Shown here piece by piece: positions 36,108 through 45,697 of a DNA stretch of 64,000 nt (the first letter of the stretch is position 1; each line of letters begins with the position of its first letter). The translations under genes were made by a program, and so were the position numbers. The DNA is from JAIOSM01 sp023143455 (GTDB lineage: Bacteria; Desulfobacterota; Desulfobacteria; Desulfobacterales; Desulfobacteraceae): contig DAOVTW010000013.1 in the NCBI GenBank assembly GCA_030632885.1, forward strand, positions 1 through 64,000, given 5' to 3'. The notes under the pieces were generated by a model. It was not told the DNA's origin. It was given only the letters and a program-made list of their open reading frames with translations, and did no database searches.

Positions 36108-36782
36108 ATGAATATTCTTTTTTTTGGACCTAATGGAAGTGGGAAGGGAACCCAGGGAACTATCCTGAAAGACAAATATAATATGGCTCATATTGAATCT
36201 GGTTTAATTTTTCGTGATAATATCAAAGGCGGAACAGATCTTGGGAAAAAAGCCAAAGAGTATATTGACAGGGGCGATCTTGTACCTGATGATATTACCA
36301 TCCCCATGGTTCTTGACAGACTAAAACAAGATGATTGCAGCAATGGATGGCTCCTTGATGGATTTCCAAGAAACAAAGTTCAGGCTGAAAAACTTGATGA
36401 ATCTTTAACAAAAGCTGGTATGAAGGTTGATTATGTTATTGAAATTCTTCTTGACCGACAGATTGCAAAGGACAGAATTATGGGACGCCGTCTTTGCGAA
36501 AACAATAACAACCATCCAAATAATATATTTATTGATGCTATCAAACCTGATGGAGATAAATGCCGTGTATGTGGTGGTGGATTAACTAAACGTGATGATG
36601 ACCAGGATTCAGATGCAATAGATAAAAGACACTCTATTTATTATGATGCAGATACTGGTACTCTTGCTTCTGCATATCATTTTAAAGCAGTTGCTGAAAA
36701 AGACAGCTCTGTTAAATATCTCACACTTGCCGGGGAAAAAGATCTTAAATCTGTAACAGATGAGCTTATTTCTAAGCTTTAG
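36108..36782 (+). CDS. adk: Adenylate kinase, metal-binding Desulfovibrio-type
   Basis: A 224-residue adenylate kinase interconverting AMP, ADP and ATP. The P-loop is GPNGSGKGTQG and the AMP site includes DGFPRN. The LID has C130-x5-H136-x15-C152-x2-C155, the same spacing as the Zn/Co/Fe site known in the Desulfovibrio gigas enzyme; this is a useful lineage marker. ATG 36108 follows AGGAG by 6 nt; a TTG three bases earlier is ignored. A strong terminator follows. In many bacteria adk sits in the spc operon after secY; here it stands alone. Confidence 0.97.
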   Translation: MNILFFGPNGSGKGTQGTILKDKYNMAHIESGLIFRDNIKGGTDLGKKAKEYIDRGDLVPDDITIPMVLDRLKQDDCSNGWLLDGFPRNKVQAEKLDESLTKAGMKVDYVIEILLDRQIAKDRIMGRRLCENNNNHPNNIFIDAIKPDGDKCRVCGGGLTKRDDDQDSDAIDKRHSIYYDADTGTLASAYHFKAVAEKDSSVKYLTLAGEKDLKSVTDELISKL

Positions 36783-36805
36783 TATTTTTTTTATAGTATA
36801 AAAAT

Positions 36806-36855
36806 AATCAGGGATCAGATGGTTTTTATTAAATCTGATTCCTGATTTTGGTTTT
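36806..36855 (+). terminator. Strong, probably bidirectional terminator after adk
   Basis: AATCAGGGATCAGAT (36806-36820) pairs over 15 positions with ATCTGATTCCTGATT (36833-36847), with one G-T wobble, then TTTGGTTTT. On the other strand the hairpin is followed by ATTTTTAT, so it can also end the convergent PIN toxin transcript. Confidence 0.85.
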
Positions 36856-36883
36856 AAGTATTTTGAAATTATCTAATACTTTT

Positions 36884-37315
36884 TTATTTGAATGGATTAA
36901 TGATTGTTAGCCTGTTCTCAAGTTTAAAACCATCTTGCATATCTTCTGATAATAAAAAATCTGCATCACAATCAAGGGCGCTTGCTGTCACAACGCTGTC
37001 CCAGAATGAAAAACTATGATCAGTTCGTATCTTTGAGGCTTTTAAAAGTATATCTTGAGACAATTCAAAAATTGTATATTTTTTGTATAGTGAATCAATA
37101 AAATTTTGAATTTTATTTTCTGAAAAATTTGCTTTTTTGATCAAATTCACACACATTTCATTTACTATTTGAGTACTGATAAGAATTTCGCATTCTTTTA
37201 TAATTGTTCCTGCAATTTTTGTTTTTCCTAAATTTTGTGATTGGATAAATGAATAAAGCCAAATATTCGTATCTACAAAATATGTTGAATCAAGCTGAAT
37301 ATTAAAGTCTTTCAT
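36884..37315 (-). CDS. PIN-domain ribonuclease toxin
   Basis: A 143-residue PIN-domain protein. Acidic active-site residues are visible: Asp15 in FVDTNIWLY, Glu53 in NEMCVNL, Asp106 in SFWDSVVTA and Asp125/Asp128 in LLSEDMQDG. PIN toxins of VapC type cleave RNA with Mg2+. The gene overlaps the upstream antitoxin gene by 14 nt. Its target RNA cannot be read from sequence. Confidence 0.9.
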   Translation of the reverse strand: MKDFNIQLDSTYFVDTNIWLYSFIQSQNLGKTKIAGTIIKECEILISTQIVNEMCVNLIKKANFSENKIQNFIDSLYKKYTIFELSQDILLKASKIRTDHSFSFWDSVVTASALDCDADFLLSEDMQDGFKLENRLTIINPFK

Positions 37316-37514
37316 AGATTTCTTTTTTCAAAAGAGGCGAAAAGTCTTTTAAATGCATTGGGTTTGCCAATAATTTATTAATTATATCAGAATGCCTGGT
37401 TCTTTGCTCGCTTATTATTATAACCTTTACAGTACTGCCACTTTTTTGTTTAAACTTCTCAGGTATCCTAATACTCCCGTTTTTGATTCTTGTCCTAAAT
37501 TCAATGGCTTCCAT
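37302..37514 (-). CDS. Antitoxin of the PIN toxin
   Basis: A 70-residue protein starting MEAIEFRTRIKNGSIRIPEKF, an AbrB-like/DUF2281-like swapped-hairpin N-terminus that usually binds the operon promoter, followed by a charged C-terminus (DIINKLLANPMHLKDFSPLL) likely to wrap the toxin. GAGAGGTAG lies before the ATG. It overlaps the PIN gene, the usual antitoxin-first order. A broken paralogue of its 5' end lies at 33968-34042. Confidence 0.8.
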   Translation of the reverse strand: MEAIEFRTRIKNGSIRIPEKFKQKSGSTVKVIIISEQRTRHSDIINKLLANPMHLKDFSPLLKKEIYERL

Positions 37515-37662
37515 AACATTCTACCTCTCTTTAAATTGAACCCTTATATAATCTCTGTTGACTATGAAAAGTATTTTATAACACTTCTCATGAATTTCAA
37601 AGCATTTTAATCGTGATTATAATCATTTTGAGACATTTATTAAACTTATTTTTTTAGTTTTT

Positions 37663-39039
37663 TTAAGAAAAGATATAAAATCCTAAATCTTTGTCATAGG
37701 GAGGAGGGTTATAAAACTTGCCCTGGACAAAACCATCCTTAACCGTATCTGCAATTACCCGCCTTTTAATGACTGATCTGTTTTTATCCTTTAAGGTAAA
37801 TTTGACATCAAGTATATCTTGGGGCCTGACTTCATGTCGGCTTGCAATCTGAAACCCAATGCTTTGCATGGATAATTCTGTTACTGTAATTGATCCACTC
37901 CCCTGAATTTTAAAAAAAGCAAACTCTCCCTGGAGAGAAACTTTCTTACCATACTTTTTCTTTTGTTCTGCCTGGATATTCTTGGCTTCTTTTGTTTCTT
38001 GTTCAAGCAGAGGTTGAATGTTTTCTCCAAGATTTTCAATACTTTCTTCGTACTCAATTGGTTGTTGTGATAATTTTTTATCAAAAATTGATGCTAATTT
38101 TTCTATATCATAAGTATCTAAAGTATGCTCAGATACTCGTATATTGCAGGTTATTTCCTTTGCAAATTGGTTGTCAAAGTTTTCAAACTGATTTAAAAAA
38201 CGCTCTTTTGCCTGGGCTGCTTGTTGATCATTAGTCTTGGGCATAAGAACAATAAATTCATCTGCTTCATACCTAAAAACCTGATCCACTTTTCTTACTG
38301 TTTTTTTAAGAACCAATGCTATTTTTTTGATTATGTCATCACCGATTGCATGTCCATGTTTATTGGTTATAAGCTTAAATTCTTCAATATCCAACACAAG
38401 AATTGAAAAAGGAGTTTTATAACGCTTAAGCGCTTCCATTCTATTATTAACAGAACGCTCAAAACCATTACGGTTATTCACTCCTGTCAATTGATCTTTC
38501 CATGCAATTTTCTGTAATGCCTGGTTATAGTACGATCTTTCAATGGCGATGGCAGCATACTCTGCAATGGACGACAAAATCTTTAATTCCATGGCAGTGA
38601 AGTTTTCTCCACTGATTTTATTTATCAGTTCAATCACACCAAATATTTTATTGCCAGTGATTAAAGGTACACCAATAATTGATTTGGTTTTAAAACCTGT
38701 CTGTTTGTCAACATTGATATCAAATCGTCGATCATGCTCAACATCATCCACAATCAATGATTGTCCTGTAGTAACTATGTAACCTACAATACCTTTCCCC
38801 TTGGGCAATCTCATCCCTTGCAGCTCTGCCTGATTATTCCCAACCACTATTGTAAAAACCATCTCATCAGTTTTAGAGTCATTTAATAACAAAGACCAGT
38901 TTTCCGGCTGAAAAATATCACCTATCTGATACATGATTACATCAAAGGTCTCTTTAATGGATTTTGCCTTGGAAAGCGGCTTGCCAAGTTCAAGAAAGAA
39001 CGAAAAATCATTCTGAATTTTAGCGATTTCGTGGTGCAT
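37663..39039 (-). CDS. GAF-GGDEF-PilZ-like signalling protein, degenerate GGDEF
   Basis: A 458-residue cytoplasmic protein. Residues about 10-170 form a GAF sensor domain (GKGIVGYIVTTGQSLIVDD, KSIIGVPLI). Residues about 180-335 resemble a GGDEF diguanylate cyclase, but the signature reads YEADEF instead of GGDEF, so catalysis is doubtful. The last about 95 residues look like a PilZ-type barrel (VTELSMQSIGFQIA) without the full RxxxR/DxSxxG c-di-GMP motif. It may be a receptor rather than an enzyme. No operon partner is visible. Confidence 0.75.
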   Translation of the reverse strand: MHHEIAKIQNDFSFFLELGKPLSKAKSIKETFDVIMYQIGDIFQPENWSLLLNDSKTDEMVFTIVVGNNQAELQGMRLPKGKGIVGYIVTTGQSLIVDDVEHDRRFDINVDKQTGFKTKSIIGVPLITGNKIFGVIELINKISGENFTAMELKILSSIAEYAAIAIERSYYNQALQKIAWKDQLTGVNNRNGFERSVNNRMEALKRYKTPFSILVLDIEEFKLITNKHGHAIGDDIIKKIALVLKKTVRKVDQVFRYEADEFIVLMPKTNDQQAAQAKERFLNQFENFDNQFAKEITCNIRVSEHTLDTYDIEKLASIFDKKLSQQPIEYEESIENLGENIQPLLEQETKEAKNIQAEQKKKYGKKVSLQGEFAFFKIQGSGSITVTELSMQSIGFQIASRHEVRPQDILDVKFTLKDKNRSVIKRRVIADTVKDGFVQGKFYNPPPYDKDLGFYIFS

Positions 39040-39240
39040 AATAAACCCCTTATTATGAAGTGTATGATTCTATGCTAATATAGCAATATTGATACTGTCA
39101 AGAACATTTTTTTAAAAATTTTATAATTATTTGTACACACTAAAGTTTATTGTAAAATTTTGCTTGATTTTAGAAAAAAAATTTGCTAAATACTACTAGT
39201 TCAAAAAGATGTAAAAAAAATTATGAAAGGGGCGATGTTT

Positions 39241-39444
39241 TTGAAGAGTATTAATGTTTATGTTATAGATAATGATGTTGAAAGAGCAATGAAAATCTTA
39301 AAGAAAAAGATACAGAACGACGGTCTTTTTAAAAGATTAAAATTGAAGAAATATCATGAAAAACCGTGTCAGCACAGGCGACGTAAAGATAGAGAAGCAT
39401 TAAGACGGCAACGAATTGCACAAACCCGCAGAAAAACTAGATAA
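39241..39444 (+). CDS. rpsU: 30S ribosomal protein S21
   Basis: A 67-residue basic S21 protein. The core VERAMKILKKKI...DGLFKRLKLKKYHEKP is typical, and the C-terminus is very Arg-rich. I start it at TTG 39241, which gives MKSINVYVIDND and lies 8 nt after GGGG; the in-frame ATGs at 39223 and 39235 are at or too near that ribosome binding site. A hairpin terminator follows. S21 sits in the 30S platform near the mRNA-anti-SD helix. Confidence 0.9.
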   Translation: MKSINVYVIDNDVERAMKILKKKIQNDGLFKRLKLKKYHEKPCQHRRRKDREALRRQRIAQTRRKTR

Positions 39445-39463
39445 ACAAATTTGAGTATCCAAT

Positions 39464-39515
39464 ACCCGATAATAAGACATTTATATTCTTTTCTTTTATC
39501 GGGTTTTGTTTTATC
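39464..39515 (+). terminator. Terminator between rpsU and folC
   Basis: ACCCGATAA (39464-39472) pairs with TTATCGGGT (39496-39504) over 9 bp, and TTTGTTTTA follows. It lies 20 nt after the rpsU stop and just before the folC ATG. Confidence 0.7.
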
Positions 39516-39521
39516 TGAAGA

Positions 39522-40823
39522 ATGAATGTGGATCGCTATAACGACTGCCTAAAGGAACTTTTTAAGCTTGGGCGCTTTGGTATAAAGCTTGAACTTGATA
39601 CTATATCTAATATCTTAAAGCTCCTTAACTCCCCACACAAAAACTATAAAACAATTCATATAGCCGGCACTAATGGCAAGGGTTCCATTGGGACATATAT
39701 ATCTTCCATACTCTCCCAGGCAGGATACAAAACAGCCCTTTATACGTCTCCACATCTTATTAAATTTAATGAAAGATTTTCCATTAATGGTGTTGATGTC
39801 TCTGATGATGAAATTGTAAAAGCATATCAAGCTGTTAATAATGTTGATATCGGGAAAAGAAAAGCTACTTTTTTTGAAATAGCTACTGCAATGGCATTTT
39901 ATATGTTCAGTAAAAATAAAGTTGAATTTGCAGTTGTTGAAACCGGAATGGGTGGCAGATTTGATGCAACAAATATAGTGACACCTGAAGTAAGTGTGAT
40001 TTCCAATCTTTCAATTGAGCACACTGATTATCTTGGGAATACAATCAGAGACCTTGCAAGGGAAAAAGCAGGTATTATTAAGTATGGCAAACCTGTTGTA
40101 ACCGGAGTAACACAACCTTCCGGCATTGCATTTATAAAAAGAAAAGCAAAAGAAGAATCTGCCCCTTTATATGTTTTTAAAAAAGACTTTTCAATCAGGA
40201 AAACCCCCAAAAATAACAGCTTTTCATACAATGGCATTTCCCATAAATTTAAAAATATTGAAACACCTTTAAAAGGTGATCACCAAAGAGATAACACTGC
40301 ATTAGCACTTGCTGCATTGGAATTATTACAAGTTAAGGGTGATAACAATAAAATTTTTACTGAATCCAATGTCAGAAAAGGGTTAAAAAAAGCAAAGTGG
40401 CCGGGCCGTCTTGATTATGTATTAGACAAACCTTGCGTAATCATTGATGGCGCACACAATCAACATGCTTCTAAAACTCTTTCAAATTATCTTAGAAAAA
40501 ACTTTAAAAATGTAAAGCTTACTTCAGTTATTGGCATTCTTGATGATAAGCCCTATGAAACAATGCTTAAAAACCTGATATCTTCAAGTAGCAGAATAAT
40601 TTTTACAAAAGCTAAAACCGGCAGAAGTATTGATCCTTTGATTTTAAAAAAGGCTGCCATTAAATTTACTAACGCTGAGATAATTATAATGGAAGATGTT
40701 GGCAAGGCTTGCACCTTCGCCATTAACACTTCCAAAGATTCAGATGCTGTCTGCATTGCTGGTTCTTTATATGTTGCAGGTGAAGCAAAAGAAAAGATTG
40801 ATAATGGATTCAAGCCTAAGTAA
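39522..40823 (+). CDS. folC: Folylpolyglutamate/dihydrofolate synthase
   Basis: A 433-residue Mur-ligase-family enzyme adding glutamate to folates. The ATP loop reads GTNGKGS, and the following TSPHL, FEIATAMAF and GMGGRFDATN motifs are typical of FolC. The C-terminal ligase domain contains IIDGAHN. A GAAGAA element precedes the ATG. The 3' end overlaps the glycosyltransferase start by 20 nt. Confidence 0.95.
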   Translation: MNVDRYNDCLKELFKLGRFGIKLELDTISNILKLLNSPHKNYKTIHIAGTNGKGSIGTYISSILSQAGYKTALYTSPHLIKFNERFSINGVDVSDDEIVKAYQAVNNVDIGKRKATFFEIATAMAFYMFSKNKVEFAVVETGMGGRFDATNIVTPEVSVISNLSIEHTDYLGNTIRDLAREKAGIIKYGKPVVTGVTQPSGIAFIKRKAKEESAPLYVFKKDFSIRKTPKNNSFSYNGISHKFKNIETPLKGDHQRDNTALALAALELLQVKGDNNKIFTESNVRKGLKKAKWPGRLDYVLDKPCVIIDGAHNQHASKTLSNYLRKNFKNVKLTSVIGILDDKPYETMLKNLISSSSRIIFTKAKTGRSIDPLILKKAAIKFTNAEIIIMEDVGKACTFAINTSKDSDAVCIAGSLYVAGEAKEKIDNGFKPK

Positions 40824-42057
40824 CACCAAGCTAAAGATTGGTATAGTAAGCTACAGAAGCAATCCCCATTGCGGAGGACAAGGCGTTTATGTCAGAAATT
40901 TGTCCCGGGCACTTTCAGACTTAGGGCATAGTGTTGAAGTTATATCAGGACCAGGCAACCCGGGACTATTCCCTGGTTCAAAACTTACAATGATACCAAC
41001 CCTTGATCTTTATAATCCTGACGATCTTTTCAGAATGCCAAGCATGTCTGAACTCAAAGATCCTATTAATTTTATGGAATGGTTTGGGACCTCAACAATG
41101 GGCTATCCCGAACCTTTCACTTTTGGAATCCGTACAAACCGTTATCTTAAGGGTAAGCAGGATAAATACGATATAATACATGACAATCAATGTCTTGCTT
41201 TTTCTATGCTTTCAATCGCTAAGAACATACCCCTTGTCTCAACCATACATCATCCAATAACTGTAGATAGAAAAATTGCCATCAGGAGCACAAAATCATT
41301 CTTAAAAAAAGTAAAGCACTTAAGATGGTATTCATTTATTATGATGCAAAAATATGTTGCAAGAAGGCTTAACAATATCATAACCGTGTCTGAGTTTTCA
41401 AAAAAAGATATTGCAAAAGAATTCAAAATCTCTACAAAAAACATTACCTCTATCCCAATAGGTATAGATACTGATCTTTTTTACCCCATGGATAATGTGA
41501 AAAAAGATCCTGAAAGGCTTATTGTAACAAACAGTGCTGACACTCCTTTAAAAGGGCTATATCAACTCCTGCAGGCAGTAAAAAAAATCACTGAAAAACG
41601 GAAAATCAAACTTGTTGTGATTGGGACACCAAAGAAAAACGGTGGTATTGAAAAACTAATCAAAAAGTTAAACTTAAAAGATTATGTCACTTTTACAGGG
41701 CGCGTTGACCATACAAGATTCATTAAAGAATATGCAAAAGCAAGCATTGCAGTCGTGCCCTCACTTTATGAAGGCTTTGGTCTTCCTGCAGGGGAAGCAA
41801 TGGCATGCAGAATCCCTTTAATATGCACCACTGGGGGAGCTTTGCCCGAAGTCACAGGTAATGCAGCAAAGCTTGTTCCGCCTGGGGATTCCAAAGCTTT
41901 AGAAAATGCTATTTTAGAATTATTAGATGATCCTGACCAAAGAGAAAAGCTTGCTAATGCCGGATATAAAAGAATTTTAAAAGATTTTACATGGGAAAAC
42001 ACAGCCATAAAAACTGTTGCGGTATACAAAGAAGTAATTGCCAACCAAAATAAATAA
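40804..42057 (+). CDS. GT4-family glycosyltransferase
   Basis: A 417-residue glycosyltransferase of the GT-B fold. The N-terminal GGQGVYVRNLSRALSDLGH segment and the C-terminal EGFGLPAGEAMAC (the E-x7-E motif) with TTGGALPEV mark family GT4. Donor and acceptor sugars are unknown. ATG 40804, inside the folC end, gives the normal N-terminus (KIGIVSYRSNPHCGGQG); longer in-frame starts upstream overlap folC further and are not preferred. A methyltransferase gene follows at once, suggesting joint modification of one glycan or lipid. Confidence 0.9.
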   Translation: MDSSLSNTKLKIGIVSYRSNPHCGGQGVYVRNLSRALSDLGHSVEVISGPGNPGLFPGSKLTMIPTLDLYNPDDLFRMPSMSELKDPINFMEWFGTSTMGYPEPFTFGIRTNRYLKGKQDKYDIIHDNQCLAFSMLSIAKNIPLVSTIHHPITVDRKIAIRSTKSFLKKVKHLRWYSFIMMQKYVARRLNNIITVSEFSKKDIAKEFKISTKNITSIPIGIDTDLFYPMDNVKKDPERLIVTNSADTPLKGLYQLLQAVKKITEKRKIKLVVIGTPKKNGGIEKLIKKLNLKDYVTFTGRVDHTRFIKEYAKASIAVVPSLYEGFGLPAGEAMACRIPLICTTGGALPEVTGNAAKLVPPGDSKALENAILELLDDPDQREKLANAGYKRILKDFTWENTAIKTVAVYKEVIANQNK

Positions 42058-42064
42058 TGATTCT

Positions 42065-42778
42065 ATGATTACTATAAACTTTAAAAATCTTAAAACTGAA
42101 CCAGGACAAAAAATCCTTGATATGGGCTGTGGTGAAGGAAGGCATGTAGCAAGAGCATGCCAGGAAAATACTATTTTTTGTCAGGGAGCGGATTTAAGTT
42201 TTTCAGATCTTGTAAAAACAAAAAAAAAACTTGAATTTCATGAAAAATTAGATGATTTTAAAAATTCGTCCTGGGGCCTCGGCTGTACTGACATTACCAA
42301 GCTCTCTTTTAAAGATAAAGCATTTGATATAGTTATCTGCTCAGAAGTCTTAGAACATATTCCCAATGACGAGAAGGCTGTAAAAGAACTCTTAAGAGCC
42401 TTGAAGAATAAAGGCATGCTTGCGGTCAGTGTTCCAAGATTTCTCCCGGAAAAACTATGCTGGATGCTCTCAGATGAATATTTGGATGTGAATCAAGGGC
42501 ACATAAGAATCTACAACAAGAACAGCCTTATTACCATGATTGAAAGGAATGGAGCTAAACATTTTAAAACCCATTATGCCCACAGTCTGCATTCGCCATT
42601 CTGGTGGTTAAAATGTCTTATTGGTTGCAACCGCAAAGATTCTTTTATAATTAACCTCTATCACAAACTGCTTGTATGGGATCTTATGAAACAACCAAAG
42701 TTAACAAGGATTATTGAAAAACTTCTTGATCCATTAATCGGTAAAAGTCTGGTTCTTTATTTTATTAAAGACGCTTAA
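42065..42778 (+). CDS. Class I SAM-dependent methyltransferase
   Basis: A 237-residue methyltransferase with the SAM loop ILDMGCGEGRH and post-motifs DIVICSEVLEHIPND and LLRALKNKGMLAVSVP. The fold matches the Methyltransf_11/UbiE-like group; the substrate is unknown. I use ATG 42065 (MITINFKNLKTEPGQK), since related proteins begin near this point; TTG 42038 is the only other in-frame choice. It follows the GT4 gene by 7 bp and overlaps the convergent gene by 14 bp. Confidence 0.85.
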   Translation: MITINFKNLKTEPGQKILDMGCGEGRHVARACQENTIFCQGADLSFSDLVKTKKKLEFHEKLDDFKNSSWGLGCTDITKLSFKDKAFDIVICSEVLEHIPNDEKAVKELLRALKNKGMLAVSVPRFLPEKLCWMLSDEYLDVNQGHIRIYNKNSLITMIERNGAKHFKTHYAHSLHSPFWWLKCLIGCNRKDSFIINLYHKLLVWDLMKQPKLTRIIEKLLDPLIGKSLVLYFIKDA

Positions 42779-43379
42779 GAACTCCAAGTGTTTTTTCCAA
42801 TGCATATTTTTGATACTTGCCAGAATTAATAGCTTTTTCATAAACAATTCTTGGTGCCTGCCCGCCTTTTTCAGGATCAGAAAAAATATCATGAATCACA
42901 AGAAAACCATTTTGGATAATATGCTTTTCCCATGTATTATAATCTTCCAATGCATCTTCAAGACTATGACCTCCGTCAATAAAAAGCATTGAAAGAGGAG
43001 TTGACCACATTTCCCCTGCAATTTTCGACTCAGAAACAATAGGCACAACAAACTCTTCTAAAGATGCTTTTTCTATTGTTTTTTCAAATAAAGGAAGGGT
43101 ATTTATTCGTTTTGTCTTTGTATCAAAAAGATCAGGGTCAAAATATTCTTGCCCAACCTGTTGTTCTTCTGATCCTTTATGGTGATCAACAGAAAATAAA
43201 ATTGCATTTTTTTCTTTACAGGCAAGACCAATAAAATATGCTGACTTACCACAATAACTGCCAATTTCCAGTATTGGACCTGATTGAGCAGCTTTTAAAG
43301 CTGTTTGATAAAGAAGCAGGGCTTCATCGTTATGCATAAACCCCTTGATCTGGGCTGCTAACTTAAAATCGATCATCAC
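42765..43379 (-). CDS. SAM-dependent methyltransferase of the Methyltransf_24 type
   Basis: A 204-residue class I methyltransferase. Motif I is ILEIGSYCGKSAYFIG, an acidic strand LFSVDHHKG follows, and the later LFIDGGHSLEDALEDY is typical of the Methyltransf_24/cephalosporin-hydroxylase-like group. The substrate is unknown. Its ATG overlaps the ftsK stop by 4 nt, so it is the third gene of an rnj-ftsK-methyltransferase operon. Confidence 0.8.
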   Translation of the reverse strand: MMIDFKLAAQIKGFMHNDEALLLYQTALKAAQSGPILEIGSYCGKSAYFIGLACKEKNAILFSVDHHKGSEEQQVGQEYFDPDLFDTKTKRINTLPLFEKTIEKASLEEFVVPIVSESKIAGEMWSTPLSMLFIDGGHSLEDALEDYNTWEKHIIQNGFLVIHDIFSDPEKGGQAPRIVYEKAINSGKYQKYALEKTLGVLKRL

Positions 43380-45697
43380 ATATCATCATAACTTCTGACC
43401 AGGACTTCTCTCGGCCTTGAGCCATCTGACGGGCCGACAACACCCTCTTTTTCCATCATTTCAATGATTCTGGCAGCTCTGTTATAACCGATACGAAAAC
43501 GACGCTGTACACCTGAAATTGATGCCTGCCGAGTCTGTGTTACAAAAGCCAAAGCTTCATCATATTTTTCGTCATAATCAGCCTGGGTAAAAAGATTGGG
43601 CTCCTCATCATCTTGCTGTTTTGTAATCTCTTCAACATATTCAGGTTTTCTTTGCTCCTTTAAAAAATCAGTTATATTTTTTATCTCTTGTTCTGAAACA
43701 AATGTTCCCTGAATTCTTACAAGCCTGCTTGTTCCGGGGGGAGCAAACAACATATCACCGTTACCTAAAAGGTTTTCAGAGCCATTGGAATCAAGGATAG
43801 TTCGTGAATCTATTCTTGAAGAGACCTGGAATGAAATTCTTGTTGGGAAATTTGCTTTTATTATCCCTGTTAAAACATTTACCGAAGGTCTCTGGGTAGC
43901 TAAAATCAAATGCATCCCAGCAGCTCTTGCCATTTGAGCAATTCTTGTTAGAGCTATTTCCACATCTTTTGAAGCAACCATCATAAGATCGGCAAATTCA
44001 TCAACAATAATTACAATATAAGGCAATCTCTCTAAATATCCAATTTCTTGTTCATCTCCTCCATCATCTTTTGCCTGTTTGCTTTTTTTATTTTCCTGAT
44101 CCACAAATTCATTGTACTGGTCAATATTCCTTGTTCCGGTTTCAGCCAAAACCTCATATCTTCTTTCCATTTCTTTGACTGCCCACTGCAATGCATTAGT
44201 AGCTTTTTTCATATCTGTTACCACAGGAGAAATAAGATGGGGGATATCATCATAAACTGAGAGTTCAATTCTTTTAGGATCAATCATTATAAATTTAACT
44301 TCGTCAGGAGTCGCTTTATAGAGAAGACTTGCAATCATTGAATTCAAACCAACGCTCTTACCTGTTCCCGTTGCACCGGCAATAAGAAGATGAGGCATTA
44401 CATCCAACTTTGTAACCATAATGTTCCCAAGGATATCTTTTCCAAGCCCAAGGGTAAGTTTTGATTTGGATTCTAAGAATTCTTTTGATCCCACAAGTTC
44501 TTTTAAAAAAACAGACTCTTTTATTTCGTTGGGAATCTCAATTCCTATAACATCCTTTCCTGGAATTGGAGCTACAATTCTAATACTCATTGCGCTTAAA
44601 GCAAGCGCTAAATCATCTGTAAGAGTAACAATTTTGCTTATTTTTACGCCTGGTGCAGGTCGATATTCGAATGTTGTAAGCACAGGACCTGGAAGAATTT
44701 CCACGACCTCCCCTTCTATCTTAAAATCTTTTAACTTTTCTTCAAGCAGCCTGCTTTTTTCTTTGAGTTTTTCAATATCTATTGTCCTGACTTTCTGTTT
44801 TCTATCCTGCAAAAATGAAAGATAGGGAAGAGTGAATCCCTTATTCTCCCGAATATCTTCTCCGATACCATCAATATTTAAATAAGAAAATTGATCCTTT
44901 AATTCATCAGTATTAAGCGCGGTAATTTTTGGTTCTGATCCTGTCTTTTCTTTTTCAAATTCAATCTTTGGTTCTGCTATGTATTCATAATCATCAGGAA
45001 TAAAAGACACAATTTCATTAGTCTCTTCATTTTTTTCTGCAAAAGAAATCAGCTCTATTGTTTTTCTTTTTTCTTCTTTTCTTGCTTCTTTTTTCTCACA
45101 CCAATTTACGTAATAACTTTTAAACAAACGCAAAGCTTCAGACAAATCGTTTTTCACAACATAAAAGAACTTCAGCACTTTATTTTTAAAAAATAGTAAA
45201 AGTGTAAAGATCGATATACCTGTTGTGAGAATAAAACCAACAATTAAAAAAAACAGCAAGATAATGATTGTGCCTGCCGTATTGGTAAATCTGAAAAGGA
45301 AATCAGCAAAGGCAATGGAAACCACTCCACCTGATGAAAAAGTTGTACCGAAAAGAGTGTATTGTTCTCCATAAATACTGAAAAACCCACCAGTTGAAAT
45401 AATTAAGAAAAATCCACCGATAAATGTAGAAACTATAACTCTTAAGGATTTTCCTTTGAAATACCATAAAGCTGTAAGCAAAATAAGACAAGGAAGCCAG
45501 AAAGCTCCAAGTCCAAAAAGAAAAACAAATAATCCTGCAATATGAGCTCCTAACAGTCCAAAAAGGTTTTCAATATTTTTGGGTGTTGAAAAGGGATTAT
45601 TACAACATGAAGGATCTGTTGCACTATATGAAAACAGGCTCAACAGAACCAAAATAAAAGAAAATACAAAGAATATCCCAATAAGTTCTTTTTTCAT
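43376..45697 (-). CDS. ftsK: DNA translocase FtsK
   Basis: A 773-residue FtsK/SpoIIIE protein. Four membrane helices lie in residues 1-185 and a charged linker follows. The motor has Walker A GATGTGKSVGLNS and Walker B YIVIIVDEFADLMM, and the C-terminal gamma winged helix (SISGVQRRFRIGYNRAARIIEMME) reads KOPS-like DNA signals. FtsK pumps chromosome DNA through the closing septum and activates dimer resolution. It overlaps rnj and the downstream methyltransferase by 4 nt each. Confidence 0.96.
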   Translation of the reverse strand: MKKELIGIFFVFSFILVLLSLFSYSATDPSCCNNPFSTPKNIENLFGLLGAHIAGLFVFLFGLGAFWLPCLILLTALWYFKGKSLRVIVSTFIGGFFLIISTGGFFSIYGEQYTLFGTTFSSGGVVSIAFADFLFRFTNTAGTIIILLFFLIVGFILTTGISIFTLLLFFKNKVLKFFYVVKNDLSEALRLFKSYYVNWCEKKEARKEEKRKTIELISFAEKNEETNEIVSFIPDDYEYIAEPKIEFEKEKTGSEPKITALNTDELKDQFSYLNIDGIGEDIRENKGFTLPYLSFLQDRKQKVRTIDIEKLKEKSRLLEEKLKDFKIEGEVVEILPGPVLTTFEYRPAPGVKISKIVTLTDDLALALSAMSIRIVAPIPGKDVIGIEIPNEIKESVFLKELVGSKEFLESKSKLTLGLGKDILGNIMVTKLDVMPHLLIAGATGTGKSVGLNSMIASLLYKATPDEVKFIMIDPKRIELSVYDDIPHLISPVVTDMKKATNALQWAVKEMERRYEVLAETGTRNIDQYNEFVDQENKKSKQAKDDGGDEQEIGYLERLPYIVIIVDEFADLMMVASKDVEIALTRIAQMARAAGMHLILATQRPSVNVLTGIIKANFPTRISFQVSSRIDSRTILDSNGSENLLGNGDMLFAPPGTSRLVRIQGTFVSEQEIKNITDFLKEQRKPEYVEEITKQQDDEEPNLFTQADYDEKYDEALAFVTQTRQASISGVQRRFRIGYNRAARIIEMMEKEGVVGPSDGSRPREVLVRSYDDM

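Noticed and set aside
36108..36782. Unusual LID insertion in adenylate kinase as a novelty
   Set aside because: The C-x5-H-x15-C-x2-C pattern is the known metal site of Desulfovibrio-type adenylate kinases.
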